From assembly GCA_013995675.1 (NCBI GenBank), contig VWRR01000013.1, positions 248,001 through 312,000 of the forward strand: a stretch of DNA of 64,000 nt, written 5' to 3'. Source of the stretch: Cyanidiococcus yangmingshanensis (lineage: Eukaryota; Rhodophyta; Bangiophyceae; Cyanidiales; Cyanidiaceae). The position numbers and the translations under genes were made by a program. Below the pieces are notes generated by a model. It worked only from the letters and a program-made list of their open reading frames with translations, was not told the origin of the DNA and searched no databases. Positions 43,498-54,010 of the stretch are shown piece after piece (positions within the stretch are counted from its first letter, which is position 1; the number at the start of each line of letters is the position of its first letter).

Positions 43498-44589
43498 TCA
43501 TCGGCGTCGAAAACCTGCGTCTTTACCGGGTGTCGCAGTGCTTTCAGAGGCTGCTTGGCCCAATAGTGAAGGTAACGACTGATGCGCCATAATGCACTGA
43601 GTTGTTTGCTGTGGCCCTGATTGAAAACATTCACTACAAACGGGTGATGTCATAGAGCTCGTTTTTGCATGATTGAGCGGAACGTAATCTGCCGCCATGA
43701 TCGCCGGACTCTCAGCGTTATCGGCTCGCTCGGACTCGCGATCAGCAAGAGAATGACAACTCGCACTTTCGGATGGTTTCCAAAAATGGGACGCATTGGC
43801 TTTGCTTGATCGAGCAATAGGCGCGGGGTATCTCTGTTCAGTAGCGATGAAACGAGCCCTCAGAGGGGAGTCAACAAAGTTTTCATTCCCGCTGGTTGGA
43901 AGAACGAGTGCTTTGGATATCACTCTATCGTCCTTGGGAATTCGTGTCGTGGTGACCCTGTTGAGACCGAGCGCACCAGCCTCCGACGTGGAGGTCGCTT
44001 TTTTCTGCCTTTGTGACGCCTGCTCGTGTTGCGCTCTGCGAATGCGTGCGCGGCGATTATTAAACCAGGTTGTGAGCTTTCTCACGGGGTGATCGAATGC
44101 GTGCGCCAACTGTTGAACCAGTTCACGGGATGGGTATGGATTTTCCGCAAAGACTGTTCGCAGCAGCTCCTGCTGTTCTGGAGTAAATACTCGGGCACCT
44201 TTCTTAGTTGACGTAAATGGTTCAAGGTGATTGCGACGCTGTCTCTTTCGTGATTTGGCGTCATGATCGTGGCCCATTGGAGATGAGGGTATCTCAGATG
44301 TGTGCTGCATGCTGTCAGCTCTCGTGCAGCATTGCTCGTCGCGTTCATCCCCGACTGGCAAACAAGCTGCTTCTTGTATTCTTCGACGTTGGTTGAGAGC
44401 CAGCGCTGTTGTTGCGATCACCTCTAGGCCGCTGCTGGCGTTATCTCGTTTTAGAAGCGGACTCATCCGCTGTTCCTGAAAGCGCGTCCAAAAAGACATA
44501 TTCGGTGGATCAAAATCAGATTGTAGCTGTTGCCGCATGTTATCCCCGCTGTCCCCCGGACGAGGAAACTCTGCGGGCCCATCAGGCAT
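43498..44589 (-). CDS. Homeodomain transcription factor
   Basis: The 363-residue protein starts at ATG 44589. A 60-residue homeodomain lies at about 127-186: basic arm TSTKKGARVF, helix 1 EQQELLRTVF, helix 2 RELVQQLAHAF, and recognition helix VRKLTTWFNNRRARIRR with Trp175, Phe176, Asn178 and Arg180. Spacing from the helix-1 Phe to Trp is that of ordinary (non-TALE) homeodomains, although a PYP sits between helices 1 and 2. A basic nuclear-import-like stretch SRKRQRRN precedes it. The rest is polar and disordered, with two Cys pairs near the C-terminus. It should be a DNA-binding regulator in the nucleus; its targets are unknown. Confidence 0.9.
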   Translation of the reverse strand: MPDGPAEFPRPGDSGDNMRQQLQSDFDPPNMSFWTRFQEQRMSPLLKRDNASSGLEVIATTALALNQRRRIQEAACLPVGDERDEQCCTRADSMQHTSEIPSSPMGHDHDAKSRKRQRRNHLEPFTSTKKGARVFTPEQQELLRTVFAENPYPSRELVQQLAHAFDHPVRKLTTWFNNRRARIRRAQHEQASQRQKKATSTSEAGALGLNRVTTTRIPKDDRVISKALVLPTSGNENFVDSPLRARFIATEQRYPAPIARSSKANASHFWKPSESASCHSLADRESERADNAESPAIMAADYVPLNHAKTSSMTSPVCSECFQSGPQQTTQCIMAHQSLPSLLGQAASESTATPGKDAGFRRR

Positions 44590-44669
44590 GATTGAGACCA
44601 GTTCAAAATTCTAGGAGACAAGTCGATGTGATTTTTGGTTTTTTCCACGTTGGAAACCGACAGTACTTG

Positions 44670-45102
44670 CTACCACGGTTTATCAGCGTCAACGCTTCTC
44701 GCGGCGCACATGCACAAGTAATCAAGCACGCACCAAAATCTGAAAATCTCTCTTGCTCTGAAGCACTCAATCGCTAGGTACTCTTCGTACTCAGCTTGGT
44801 GCGACGAAGAACAGAGAAAAGACATGCATCGTGCCAGTAGACGCCACCTTTGTCCATGCATGCGCTTCATCCCATGGCGAGTCGGGGAACGGATCGTCTG
44901 ACGCACGCACACGATGATTCTTCAATGAGGCTACCCTTTCTAAGAACTCAATGGACGTGAGCCAATCTGATGACGAAACATGGCCGAAAGGGATGTGTAT
45001 TTCCACAGTAGGCAGGATCTTTTGCCCAGCGTTCATGGTTAGCCCTCTGATGAGAGCTAATTTGTTCCAAACACGACCCGATATTTCCCTGCTTTGATAC
45101 AT
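44670..45102 (-). CDS. Unknown protein in two frames
   Basis: ATG 45102 opens 103 codons with a protein-like sequence (MYQSREISGRVWNKLALIRG, later SSDWLTSIEFLERVASLKN and PFPDSPWDEAHAWTK). The frame stops at 44791. The +1 frame continues with EYEEYLAIECFRAREIFRFW and ends at 44670. Both parts are rich in aromatic residues and look coding, so I read one gene of about 140 residues. A 58-base GT-AG intron would fit the phases; so would a +1 step at the stop. No family recognised. The 3' end faces the start of the homeodomain gene 80 bases away. Confidence 0.45.
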
Positions 45103-45368
45103 TTCGAGAATTCATCCCTCAGCGAAATCCGTCGGACAAAAACAATTGAGCTTGGTCGTTTGGAGCCCAAACGTCACAATTTCGACTGCTCTTAAAGTAC
45201 TATATTTCGAGCTAGATTGAGCTTTGAACTGGCGCTTCAGAGAGAAGTCATAAGCACCTATATGAATCAACCTTGCGGCACGTGGTGACTGTGGCGTCGC
45301 TGTGACTTGTTAGCCGAGAACTCCTCTGATTATGACAAATTTCAGAATCAGAGCACGCTCTCGATCGT

Positions 45369-45935
45369 TCACAAATTATGGTTGCTTTCCGGGAGAAAGC
45401 GAATAGAGAAGAGCGTCCGCGGTGGATACTCCGTCTCATCGTCGTGCGGTGCATTATGAGCGTCCACATGACAGGGAAACCCACTCGCACATAGTACTTC
45501 CCGGATGATGCCACCCACAATCGCGTTACAGTTGAGATCTGCCAGATCTAAGGGTACACTAATGTAACGAGTGAAAAGCGGTGAGTTCTCCACGATAATG
45601 TACTCGTTCTCTTTATCCTTAACTCTCTCCAGTGAGTCGGCGACTTTGCCGAAGAGAAATCGCCAGACCGAAGTGGTTGTGAAGCGTAGCGCACCAAGCA
45701 ACTCAATCTCACGCCTACTGAACTTTTCGCGAAGCCATACGAGTTCCAAAACACGGCGCCCGATTTCTTGCCCCAAATCGAGCAGTCGTTCCTCGAGCTC
45801 CGTGATCGAGCGAACGCGGTTCTGAAAGTAAGAGATGACCTCAGCGAATAGCAGTGCGTAAATGGAGAAGTGTATCGACTGTGGTCGCCGAACCTGTAGC
45901 AACGGTACTGGTAGCGTGATACCTGGCGCGTTCAT
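45369..45935 (-). CDS. TRAPPC5: TRAPP complex subunit TRAPPC5/Trs31
   Basis: TRAPPC5 is a core subunit of the TRAPP complexes that tether vesicles and activate Rab1/Ypt1 at the Golgi. Conserved stretches are FSIYALLFAEVISYFQNRV, LEERLLDLGQEIGRRVLEL, REKFSRREIELLGALRF, the cofactor-like WRFLFGKVADSLER, YIIVENSPLFTRYISVP and LNCNAIVGGIIREVLCASGFP. Length (189 from ATG 45935) matches the family. An upstream TTG at 45944 is less likely. The frame is unbroken. Confidence 0.94.
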   Translation of the reverse strand: MNAPGITLPVPLLQVRRPQSIHFSIYALLFAEVISYFQNRVRSITELEERLLDLGQEIGRRVLELVWLREKFSRREIELLGALRFTTTSVWRFLFGKVADSLERVKDKENEYIIVENSPLFTRYISVPLDLADLNCNAIVGGIIREVLCASGFPCHVDAHNAPHDDETEYPPRTLFSIRFLPESNHNL

Positions 45936-46959
45936 TGCTACCAAACAACTTTTCGGCAGGAACGACCTTGCCGTTTCCTTGGGCGGTCAGTGACGCACAC
46001 GAACGGCCTGGAAAGTGGCACACGATTCGTGTGAATCATCCGCACGAGCAGTCTGCGGCCTCCGAGATTAGGGATCGGCGGTACATGTGCAGTGATTTTG
46101 ATATGCTCAATTTATAGGGATATTGCTCCATGATGTTACTCGCTCTAGGATTTGAGCTTGATTTTGCAGGCTTTAGAGAGCAGGAAGAATGACATGGGAA
46201 AAGTTGCATAAATTGTTCGAGCATTCATTGATCCTCGAGCACCGGAATTTCCAGATCCGACCTGATACGATCGGAGAGCTAGCTGTGGAGTCGAGCGAAT
46301 TATTGCCGAAAACATGACGGGCTTCCACAAAACTTGAATGCTGATGACGCCGGCAAAACTCTACAGAATCCAGTTCTGTTTCAATTAAGTATCATCCCTG
46401 GCAACGACTTCCGTAGAATACCCACAACCGGATAAAGTTCCCTAACGTTATTCAGAGTTCAGGAAATGCCCTGGAGGTCGCACGGGATATCTCACATATA
46501 GGAAACAGGTACATTTTTAGATGGCTGTGCTAACTAGCCTCGACCGCTCAGTTATAGAAAAGAAGCTCCTCCTGGCATCAGATGTCTCGTCGTTTGAACA
46601 AGGCTGTTCGGGTTCTTTGCCACGAGGGTCGCTGCTCCGACTAGCCAATCGCTGGTCACATGTGGGAGCTCTACCCCGGGCCGTCGATAGGAACTCAATG
46701 CAAAAACCAAAATTCGACCCGCAAGAAGCAAACGCTTCCTGAGCAGCGAGATGCAGGGCCCATCGCGCCCTCGTACGGTGGACGCGCGGCCGCCGATGTA
46801 CTCAGAGTTCATACGGCAAGTAGGTTTATGCGTTGACCGCTCGGGCATTCCGCATACGTAAGGAGACGCAGCAGCAGTTCTTTGGAGCCAGGCCCGCTGA
46901 TTAAAGACTGAAAAAACTGTCGGTACTGTTTCTTTGAGTGTAGCTCTTCAGAAACCACA
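45936..46959. other. Divergent intergenic region
   Basis: About 1 kb between the divergent TRAPPC5 and NUXM genes. Overlapping frames at 46521-46742 (plus) and 46848-46552 (minus) have no recognisable content. Much of 46050-46450 is AT-richer than the genes. Confidence 0.45.
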
Positions 46960-47241
46960 ATGGACGTGAAACAAAGTGACGCTGGAAAACAGGGTATTAC
47001 CCCGTACCCGCCGATCGATACGAACCCTTCCGTATCGCGTGTTCTTTTAAACTTCAAGCCAAGTGAATACGCTCTCATTGCTGCCTCGGCGGCAGGTTCC
47101 GCCTTTTTTGGTTATTTAGTCGGTCACCCAGTGCGTGTGCCGACCACGTACTGCGCAACAGTGATAGGAACACTCGGAGGATTCTGCTACTCTTTCCGGT
47201 CGTCGCTCGGCAGACTTATCGGTTTCGAGCCTGACACTTGA
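46960..47241 (+). CDS. Mitochondrial complex I NUXM (20.9-kDa type) subunit
   Basis: The 93-residue protein starts at ATG 46960. It matches the small accessory subunit of complex I known from Neurospora (20.9 kDa, NUXM) and plants: YPPIDTNPSVSRVLLNFKPS near the start, two short membrane segments (about 45-60 and 66-82), the turn GTLGGFCYSF, and the end SSLGRLIGFEPDT, where plant proteins have NSAGRLMGFFPND. Such proteins sit in the inner-membrane arm. Identification is by recalled similarity, not a search. The frame is unbroken. Confidence 0.75.
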   Translation: MDVKQSDAGKQGITPYPPIDTNPSVSRVLLNFKPSEYALIAASAAGSAFFGYLVGHPVRVPTTYCATVIGTLGGFCYSFRSSLGRLIGFEPDT

Positions 47242-47391
47242 AGATGACCGAATATCATCGACAAACCTGGCCTATTCGTTGCAACAGCGTCCACAGCTTC
47301 CTGTCTGTGACAAGTCTGCCGCGCGATTTTTCGGTTTCCTCGTGTTGAGACGAGGTCGGGTATTCATCCTCTTCCAGCTGGCTTGGTCCGC

Positions 47392-50300
47392 TTATCTCGG
47401 ACTCAGCTCCTTCCATAGCTCCGCTGCAGACAGAAACTCACTCTCGACCCATTGCTCTATCGCCATGATGCATGGAGGGGAATACGCAACAGCTGCGTCC
47501 GAACACCGCAGGCAGAGTGCCCGAGCGTAGCTGCGGAGTGCGCGCAAGGCCACTGTCGAAGATGCCGACTTGGCCGACAACCGTACTTCATTCGCGTCTG
47601 CGGAAGCGCGGCGCTGCGTTGAGCTCAGGAACCTATGTGGATTGACCTTGATAGGCATACCACCTGCCGGTGGAAGCGCATCACCAAGGCCGTGAACCCC
47701 TTCGGCTAGTTCCGAAAGAATAGGCTGGGGTTGCAACCGGCCATGTTGGGCTGCAATATGAGTCTGATCCCGCGAATGGAGGCGGCCTCTATTGTGATGA
47801 ACGCCATCCGCGGACTCAGGCACTTTTCGTAGATATATCAGTGGGTGGCATTGATTGTCCCGGCTGATTCTTAGCATTCGAAATGGACGCGAAAAATAAC
47901 GGCTGCGCATAACTGAATTCGGGTAGATTCAACAGCAACAGCTGGTCAACGAATTTGATTGCCGCGAGGGCGGCATATGGCTCGCCTGCTGCTAGCCGAA
48001 GAATGCGCATGGTCTCTGAAAGAATGAGAGCTCTCGAGCCGATGATGTGCTCGGGTGGTACGCGCAAAATAATAACTCGAAGGAGAAGGAAGCACGCAGC
48101 TGAAATTGCAGCATCATTTTTGCGCCAATCAGCCTCAATTCTTCGTAGCAGGGTGCGAATCGAGGCCCCAAATTCTCCGATTCGACTATGAAAGAGGATG
48201 AAGGCAATGCGTCGCAGTGAACGGGTCTCATCGGCAGAGATATCCCGAGCTTGGAAAAGTGCAGATGGCGTCACGGCTTGACCTTGACTCCGTGCACTTA
48301 TTTCACCGATCGAAGAAATTTGCAGTGTATCATTATGTCGAAAGATGGCACAGAGGCACGGTCCTAAAAACCGTAGAACATATCGGGTCTTGCCACAGGA
48401 AAAAGTTTTCATCCTCGAGAGCAACGAGCAGACGATCTTGCAGATCCCGCACTCGCCATTTGGCACGTCTTGCGCCGCCACTGGCCATGGGCGCTTCCTC
48501 TTCTTCATCGTGTATTGCTGGTTCCAAGATTTTGTAGATAAGCTGGGCCGCCCTCACTGAATAGCCAACCCGAAGATCTACATATGATTCACATTTCCAA
48601 CCCTGTCTGGAATCTGCCATGATGCGGAGGTCTAGATATTCAGAAGCGACCCCTGAAAGTGCTTCGACTGGTGCCATCATAGGTCCCGAAAGAGGCCAAA
48701 ACCTCCTTAGCGATCATGTGACTTGATTCATCTTCATCATCACCCGAAGTCGCTTTTAAAGCGCGTAAAGCGACGTCGCAGACTGCGCACAACATCTTTT
48801 TCCGCATGACTCGATCCTCCCGAAAGATGATCTCGATCAGCGGTGGAACATATTCCGCGAGGCACTCCAAGGCCAAGATAGAGAACGCTAGTCGTATATC
48901 TGGCTCAGAAACCGTTTGCCCTGTATCGCTTAGATTCGGCAGATGCCAGTCCTCGCCAGCAATACCAACGACCGTCTCGACCACAACACGGATGCGCTCT
49001 AGGAATTCCAGAGGAAATGTAGTCCTCTCAGAGGCAGAGAGCTCTACAAACTTGTAAACAGTTCGTAGTAGAACCAGCGGACATGCAGGTTCAACGTAGT
49101 GCATGATCGAGGCATCCATGAAAGCGCGAAGTGAGGCGAGTGCTTCATCTGAAACGCAATCCTTGGTGACCATCACGCTCGTCCAGAGAAAAGACACCGC
49201 CAGGACGTGACTATGGAGTCCACCTAGGTGGTGCCGCAGCTCATCGTCTGACATCGAAAAGAATCGTGAGAGCAGTCGACGTTGTTCTCGAGTTTCTTCA
49301 CCTAATTGCTTGCTCTCAATACCACGCGACTTGGAGCTGTGCCCGTGCGCGCTTGTGCCCTTCATACCAGAGGTAGTTAACAGAGCTACGCCAGCCCGGG
49401 GAAGCGATATTTCTGTATGCTGCTTTTCCGATAACTGGGAGGATCGCCCTCGTGGAGTCGACGACAAGAGTAGCCGGTTCTGCTGGAGTGCTATCGCATT
49501 TCCGACGAGACCCACAGCAGTAAAGAAAGCCGGAAGAGTAACTCTCTCGGAATCTGTACTCAGTTTGATGGCGCTTCTGAGAAATTGTAGAGCATTATCA
49601 CTGGCAAAGACGGATCGACCGGAGATTTCCGCACTTGCAATAGCTAGGGCGGTTATGTATTCAGCCAGGTTCCTCACTAAGAGACCCTCAACAATCGATT
49701 TGCAGCGGCGGTAGAGTGTGGAGTGGGTCCTATATGCGTCGCTCACAGTTCGTAGCCATATCGGCGATGAGCGCATCAAAACTCGAATGCCACTGCTTTC
49801 CCCATGTTCGAGTGAGGCAGCGCTTCTATTGGACTCGCTGGACGCGAACCAACCGCTCAGCGCTTTAAGTGCACTAGAGGCCGTCGAACGTACCGTGCCG
49901 CTGTGTTGTTCGGTGTTTTTGGAGGCTTGATGGCCCTCGGCGATGTCCGAGACTAAGCCTGAGCCATATTCATCGTTTCTTGACTTTTCCAAAGTAACTT
50001 TGACAATAAGATCCAGACTGACGAGCAGAAACTCCAAGGAGCGCAACCCTGAGCCTTCGAACGAACCTCCAGCTCTTGGGGCTGTCTCTGAGCAACTTCG
50101 AGCGCGCTTGTTGAGACACTTCTCTATGCAAAACCTCAGGGTTTCCAGAGTTTCCTCGAGGAAGTTGGGATCGATGTTTTCGGATGTTTGGAAGAACTCC
50201 ACGAGCAGCGAGAGCCACTCTCTAAGCTCCGCCTCTGTTTTGCTGAGCGGAAGGTTCCTCAGCGCGGGCTGTGTCAGCAGAAACGCCAGGTGCTCTTTCG

Positions 50301-50562
50301 TCTCTTCCGAAGCTGCATGAACAATTTCGTTGGGCATAAAACTGGTCTGAGGCAAAACGCCGTTGACACATAGGTAGTCCGAGGATCCAGTGCTTTTCCT
50401 CGAAACGAAAGAAGCGTCAACGAATTTCAAGAGAATGAAACGACGCTCAGATCCTTCCGGGGCCGGAAATTCATCGAAACATTCAATAGATTTAATACTT
50501 GTTCGATTGTCTCCGTGCAGAGAAAATGAGTCATTTGCTTGCGAAAATCTCTTCCATGTCAT
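47392..50562 (-). CDS. DOP1/Dopey-like protein, C-terminal half only
   Basis: DOP1 proteins act in endosome-Golgi traffic and cell polarity with Mon2. The long first frame (50583-48640, first ATG 50562) is helical and lacks known motifs. After two +1 steps (near 48640-48680 and 48333-48508) comes the recognisable part: RRIAFILFHSRIGEFGASI, CFLLLRVIILRVPPEHI and AAIKFVDQLLLLNLPEFSYAQ, matching the conserved DOP1 C-terminal region (FRVLLLRMSPQHL; LSACKFLDLALALP). A third +1 step near 47816-47910 leads to a tail ending at 47392. Total length is about 1000 residues, whereas DOP1 proteins usually have 1700-2400 with a conserved N-terminal domain that I do not find here or upstream. The family call is moderate and the join of frames is inferred. 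Confidence 0.65.
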
Positions 50563-50583
50563 GGAGATATGCTGCCAGGACAA

Positions 50584-51636
50584 AAAGAAGGGTGAGATCT
50601 ACCAATCCCAGAGTTCACTCACTTTTGATGAGATTTTAACCATTTGGATGCGTGAAACGTACTTGAACCACGCGATTGTGCCGAGTCGATCGAGCTCGCC
50701 ATCTCATCTGAGTTCGTTTGCTCTTCAGGTTCATTCGGTCAACCCTTCAACACATATTTATCATTAGGAAAGACACACGCGACAAAATGGTCGAAAACCT
50801 CGTGCCCACATACTATTGAGAGAAGTCGCCTCGATCGGAGTCTAAAGCAAGACAATGTCCCATCAGAGGTGAGTTACTTGCCTTTCGAAATGTGCATGTG
50901 ATGCAATGGGAAGAGTCGGCGCTGAGCTCGGATGACTCTTCGAACTGGAGCGCACTGAAAGCTGCTCATCGAACCAAGACAAGGTTATAGACATTCTACG
51001 AATATACCTTTTCTCCATGGCCCCTGAAGTCTCGATACTGCTGAATGCCAAAGAAGCGAGTTCCCCAGATATGAATGATTCTCAAGGCGAGGATGAAGAA
51101 TGAGAATTTGCATTATCGTCATTTTTCTGATACAAGTCGTAAGCGCATAGTTGTGCCTGGAACGGATGGGGCTGCCTCGAATCCTAGCATATATGAAAAA
51201 CGAGAGTGATCTCTAGGTAATTATCGAATCTCCCTATGGTCGAATAGGGATCAATGACGACCGGGAGAAGTATGATCAAGCTCAAATCAGAAATCGCAAT
51301 TTTCAAGCCCCCGAACACGTCACACAGTCGATCACTAGTCCATTACGGTCCTGATATTCTCAGTATTCAAGAGCCGTGGACAGTTTTTGTGAAGACTTTG
51401 ACGCAAGGTGATCACTTCGCTCATCATCTCTGGAATGATCAGGCGTACGAGCATCCCCGTACCATATTGCGAAATTTTCCTGGAATACGTCAAGATGAGC
51501 ACGGTGCAGGCCTTAAAAGCCAAACGTTTGTGGTCTCGAAGGGAGGAATTCAGAGTTCGTTCCCCGAAAAGCGATTGATGTACGGCCCAGTAACCGAAAA
51601 AACCTGCGGCTCGAAAAAAGAATATCCGCTGCGCCA
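50584..51636. other. Divergent intergenic region
   Basis: About 1 kb between the divergent DOP1-like and AP endonuclease genes. Frames at 51254-51679 (plus) and 51685-51335 (minus) overlap each other and have no recognisable content. No trace of the missing DOP1 N-terminal domain was seen. Confidence 0.45.
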
Positions 51637-52752
51637 ATGCGCAGCCAGACTTGGTCGACGCGGAGATGGAGCCTTGTAGCAGCACTCATGAAGCCACAGC
51701 GTCGCGGAAGAAGTCAAGAAGAAGAATCTCCTCCAACGACGAAGAAAAGTCGCTTTAACCTAAGGAACGAAAAGGAAGCCAAAGGAAAGAGTAAGAAAAC
51801 AACTGAAGAAGGAATAGCGGTGGACTTGCCAATCAGTGTCAGCGGACGGCCCTGGGGAGCACCACCGGACCCCCAAGTTGCCAAGCTTGTCTCGTACAAC
51901 GTGTCCTCGCTTAGAAGTGCGCTCGGTAAATCAAAGCAATTGATAGATGCTTTCATAAACTTCGAGTGTCCCGATTTGCTCGCCGTCCAGGAGATCAAGT
52001 TATCGGAACCGATTCCTGAGGATATCAAGGCGGCACTCCAAGAGCACTACGAGACATGCCTTTTTCACCCGTGTCGAAGCAAGCGCGGTTACTCTGGGAC
52101 CGCCATATTTCTCCGTAAGGCAAGCCGGCTGGGCGAGCCTCTTCGAACGCAGCACGGGTTCGACTCAGAAGTGAATGTAGAGGACTCGGAAGGTCGCGTC
52201 ATCATCATCGAGTTCGCGAGCTGCATCGTCTGTGCGATGTATGTTCCCAACAGCGGTGCAGGACTGAAACGTTTGGAATATCGCATTCAGGTTTGGGACG
52301 AGGCTGTTCGAGTCCAACTCAACCGCCTCCAGCAACAGAGCCAGAAACCCGTTATCTGGTGCGGCGACTTGAACTGCGCCCATCAGGAGATAGACATCTG
52401 GAATCCCGAGGGCAATCGTCGCAGCGCTGGCTTTACCGATGAAGAGCGGGCAAGTTTCTCCCAGACACTGCGTGAATGCGCACTCTTGGATACGTTCCGC
52501 TGGCTGCATCCCTCTGTACGTGCCTACTCCTACATCGGCCATCGTCATGTGCAGAACTATCTGCAGAATCGGGGATGGCGATTGGACTATTTCTGTTGTA
52601 GTGCCAACGCTGCATCCCGTATTGTCGACAGCTACATGCGCTTTGACATTGAGATTCACGCGCGTGCATACCAGCAGAGAGAGGTAGAACGCCATCAAGT
52701 GAGACGTCTCTCCGATCACTGCCCAGTCGTGTTTCTCTTTCGCGTCGGCTGA
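51637..52752 (+). CDS. Apurinic/apyrimidinic endonuclease, ExoIII/APE1 family
   Basis: The enzyme cuts DNA 5' of abasic sites in base-excision repair. The 371-residue protein has a basic, lysine-rich leader of about 85 residues (nuclear or organellar targeting), then the full nuclease: LVSYNVSSLRSAL, LLAVQEIKLSE (metal-binding Glu), MYVPNSGAGLKRLEYRIQVWD, WCGDLNCAHQEIDIWNP (Asp and Asn), GFTDEERASFSQTL, NRGWRLDYFCCS (Asp) and LSDHCPVVF (catalytic Asp-His). ATG 51637 is the first start; MKPQRRGRSQEEE, 17 codons on, is an alternative. The frame is unbroken. Confidence 0.95.
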   Translation: MRSQTWSTRRWSLVAALMKPQRRGRSQEEESPPTTKKSRFNLRNEKEAKGKSKKTTEEGIAVDLPISVSGRPWGAPPDPQVAKLVSYNVSSLRSALGKSKQLIDAFINFECPDLLAVQEIKLSEPIPEDIKAALQEHYETCLFHPCRSKRGYSGTAIFLRKASRLGEPLRTQHGFDSEVNVEDSEGRVIIIEFASCIVCAMYVPNSGAGLKRLEYRIQVWDEAVRVQLNRLQQQSQKPVIWCGDLNCAHQEIDIWNPEGNRRSAGFTDEERASFSQTLRECALLDTFRWLHPSVRAYSYIGHRHVQNYLQNRGWRLDYFCCSANAASRIVDSYMRFDIEIHARAYQQREVERHQVRRLSDHCPVVFLFRVG

Positions 52753-53016
52753 TATAAGATCATCCGCGAGTGCTGTGGTCGACTTGGACTACTTTGGCAG
52801 CGTGAGTAGCGACTCGACACCATCGATGCGAAGAAATGTTCTGGATCTGGCAGAAGCAGTACACCAGCGAGGCAAGTACTTTTGTTCGATGGTGCTTGCC
52901 CGAAAAGTTGCTGTTGAAGCGGTTTCCGAGCCAGTCGCTCGGACTGCCATTGAATAGAAGCGACGAGCCGCCATACACACACTCATGCACTTCTGCGACA
53001 TGATGCACCTAGAGAC

Positions 53017-53631
53017 CTAGTCTTCTTCTGGAATGAGACCGCCCCAGCGTTTGCCGCCGCTCTCGAAAGTTGCTGCCCATTGCTGCAGGTAGACTTCGTC
53101 CTCATCCTGAAGGACTAGTTCCAGTTCTGAGCGCGGGTAGCTCACACATAAAAGACAGTAACCTCTTTCTCGAAAGTCTCGCGTTAGTCCAAGCGCTTCA
53201 GGCTGCTCCAAGGTGCCTCGAAGAACCTTGGCCGCACACGTGGTGCAGCAGCCGTTCAGACAGGAAGACGGCAGCTCGTATCCCTGCTCGCGAAGGTACC
53301 ACCAGATGTAGCGGTCTTCGGGAACTGCCACGGTTAGGGACTCGCTTCCTTGCCAGTTTCGGATCGTCACGCTATGTTTGGGGGCGCTTGGATCCCCGGG
53401 CAGTGCACCCCCGAGTTTCCCGCGAACTTTAGGGTTGCTACTGGGATCTGTGCCGTTGGACGCAGTGTTTGCCATTAACCCTCGACGACGACGACGACGA
53501 CGAGTACAGACCGTGTTGGAGTAGTTTATTCTTCGGCACTCGAACGAGCGAACACCACTCCCGCAGTGACTGCCTAATTGGAATCCCATTCTACCGGTTG
53601 TGACGAAGCACTCCAAGTCGATTCCCAGCAT
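53017..53631 (-). CDS. FdC2-type plastid [2Fe-2S] ferredoxin with C-terminal extension
   Basis: The ferredoxin carries electrons in the plastid stroma. ATG 53631 starts a leader of about 55 residues with few acids and an arginine run (RRRRRRR, coded by a CGN repeat near 53490), probably a transit peptide. The ferredoxin fold follows: HSVTIRNWQGSESLTVAVPE, the cluster loop SSCLNGCCTTCAAKV (C-x4-C-x2-C), and the fourth ligand in GYCLLCVSYPRSELEL. The C-terminal tail DEDEVYLQQWAATFE is the hallmark of the plant FdC2 subfamily, which differs from photosynthetic ferredoxin in redox potential. Two extra Cys lie next to cluster ligands. The frame extends upstream of 53631 without ATG. Confidence 0.92.
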   Translation of the reverse strand: MLGIDLECFVTTGRMGFQLGSHCGSGVRSFECRRINYSNTVCTRRRRRRRGLMANTASNGTDPSSNPKVRGKLGGALPGDPSAPKHSVTIRNWQGSESLTVAVPEDRYIWWYLREQGYELPSSCLNGCCTTCAAKVLRGTLEQPEALGLTRDFRERGYCLLCVSYPRSELELVLQDEDEVYLQQWAATFESGGKRWGGLIPEED

Positions 53632-54010
53632 TGAATAGACTGTCGTGGGGTGGCGTCTCAAGTCGGCCAACAGAATGGTCCGTTCAGCCAAGTTGTATAC
53701 TCGCTCGCGTGTCACCGGGCCAGAGACCTCGTCGGGTCTGATGGCGCTTACACTGAATTTAGAACCATTTCGAGAACCTGATGATTTTATGGATGAATGC
53801 CCATTGAGGTCTCCTGTTCATCCGAATTGTTCAGCATCGTGTTCTGGGTAAGGATACCGCGATCATGGGTCGCTTCTCGCGTCGTGCTGCAGCGAGGCAA
53901 GTATGCGACTCGTTCAGGTGACGGCGACGCTAGCGTGCCCGCAGGCTCTTGCTGAAGCATACTCGTCTACTGTTTCATAAAAAGCACGCTTGCGCAAAGT
54001 GCAGAGAACC

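Noticed and set aside
43498-44589. TALE-class assignment of the homeodomain because of its PYP
   Set aside because: The spacing from helix 1 to the recognition helix is that of a 60-residue homeodomain; the three-residue TALE insertion is absent.
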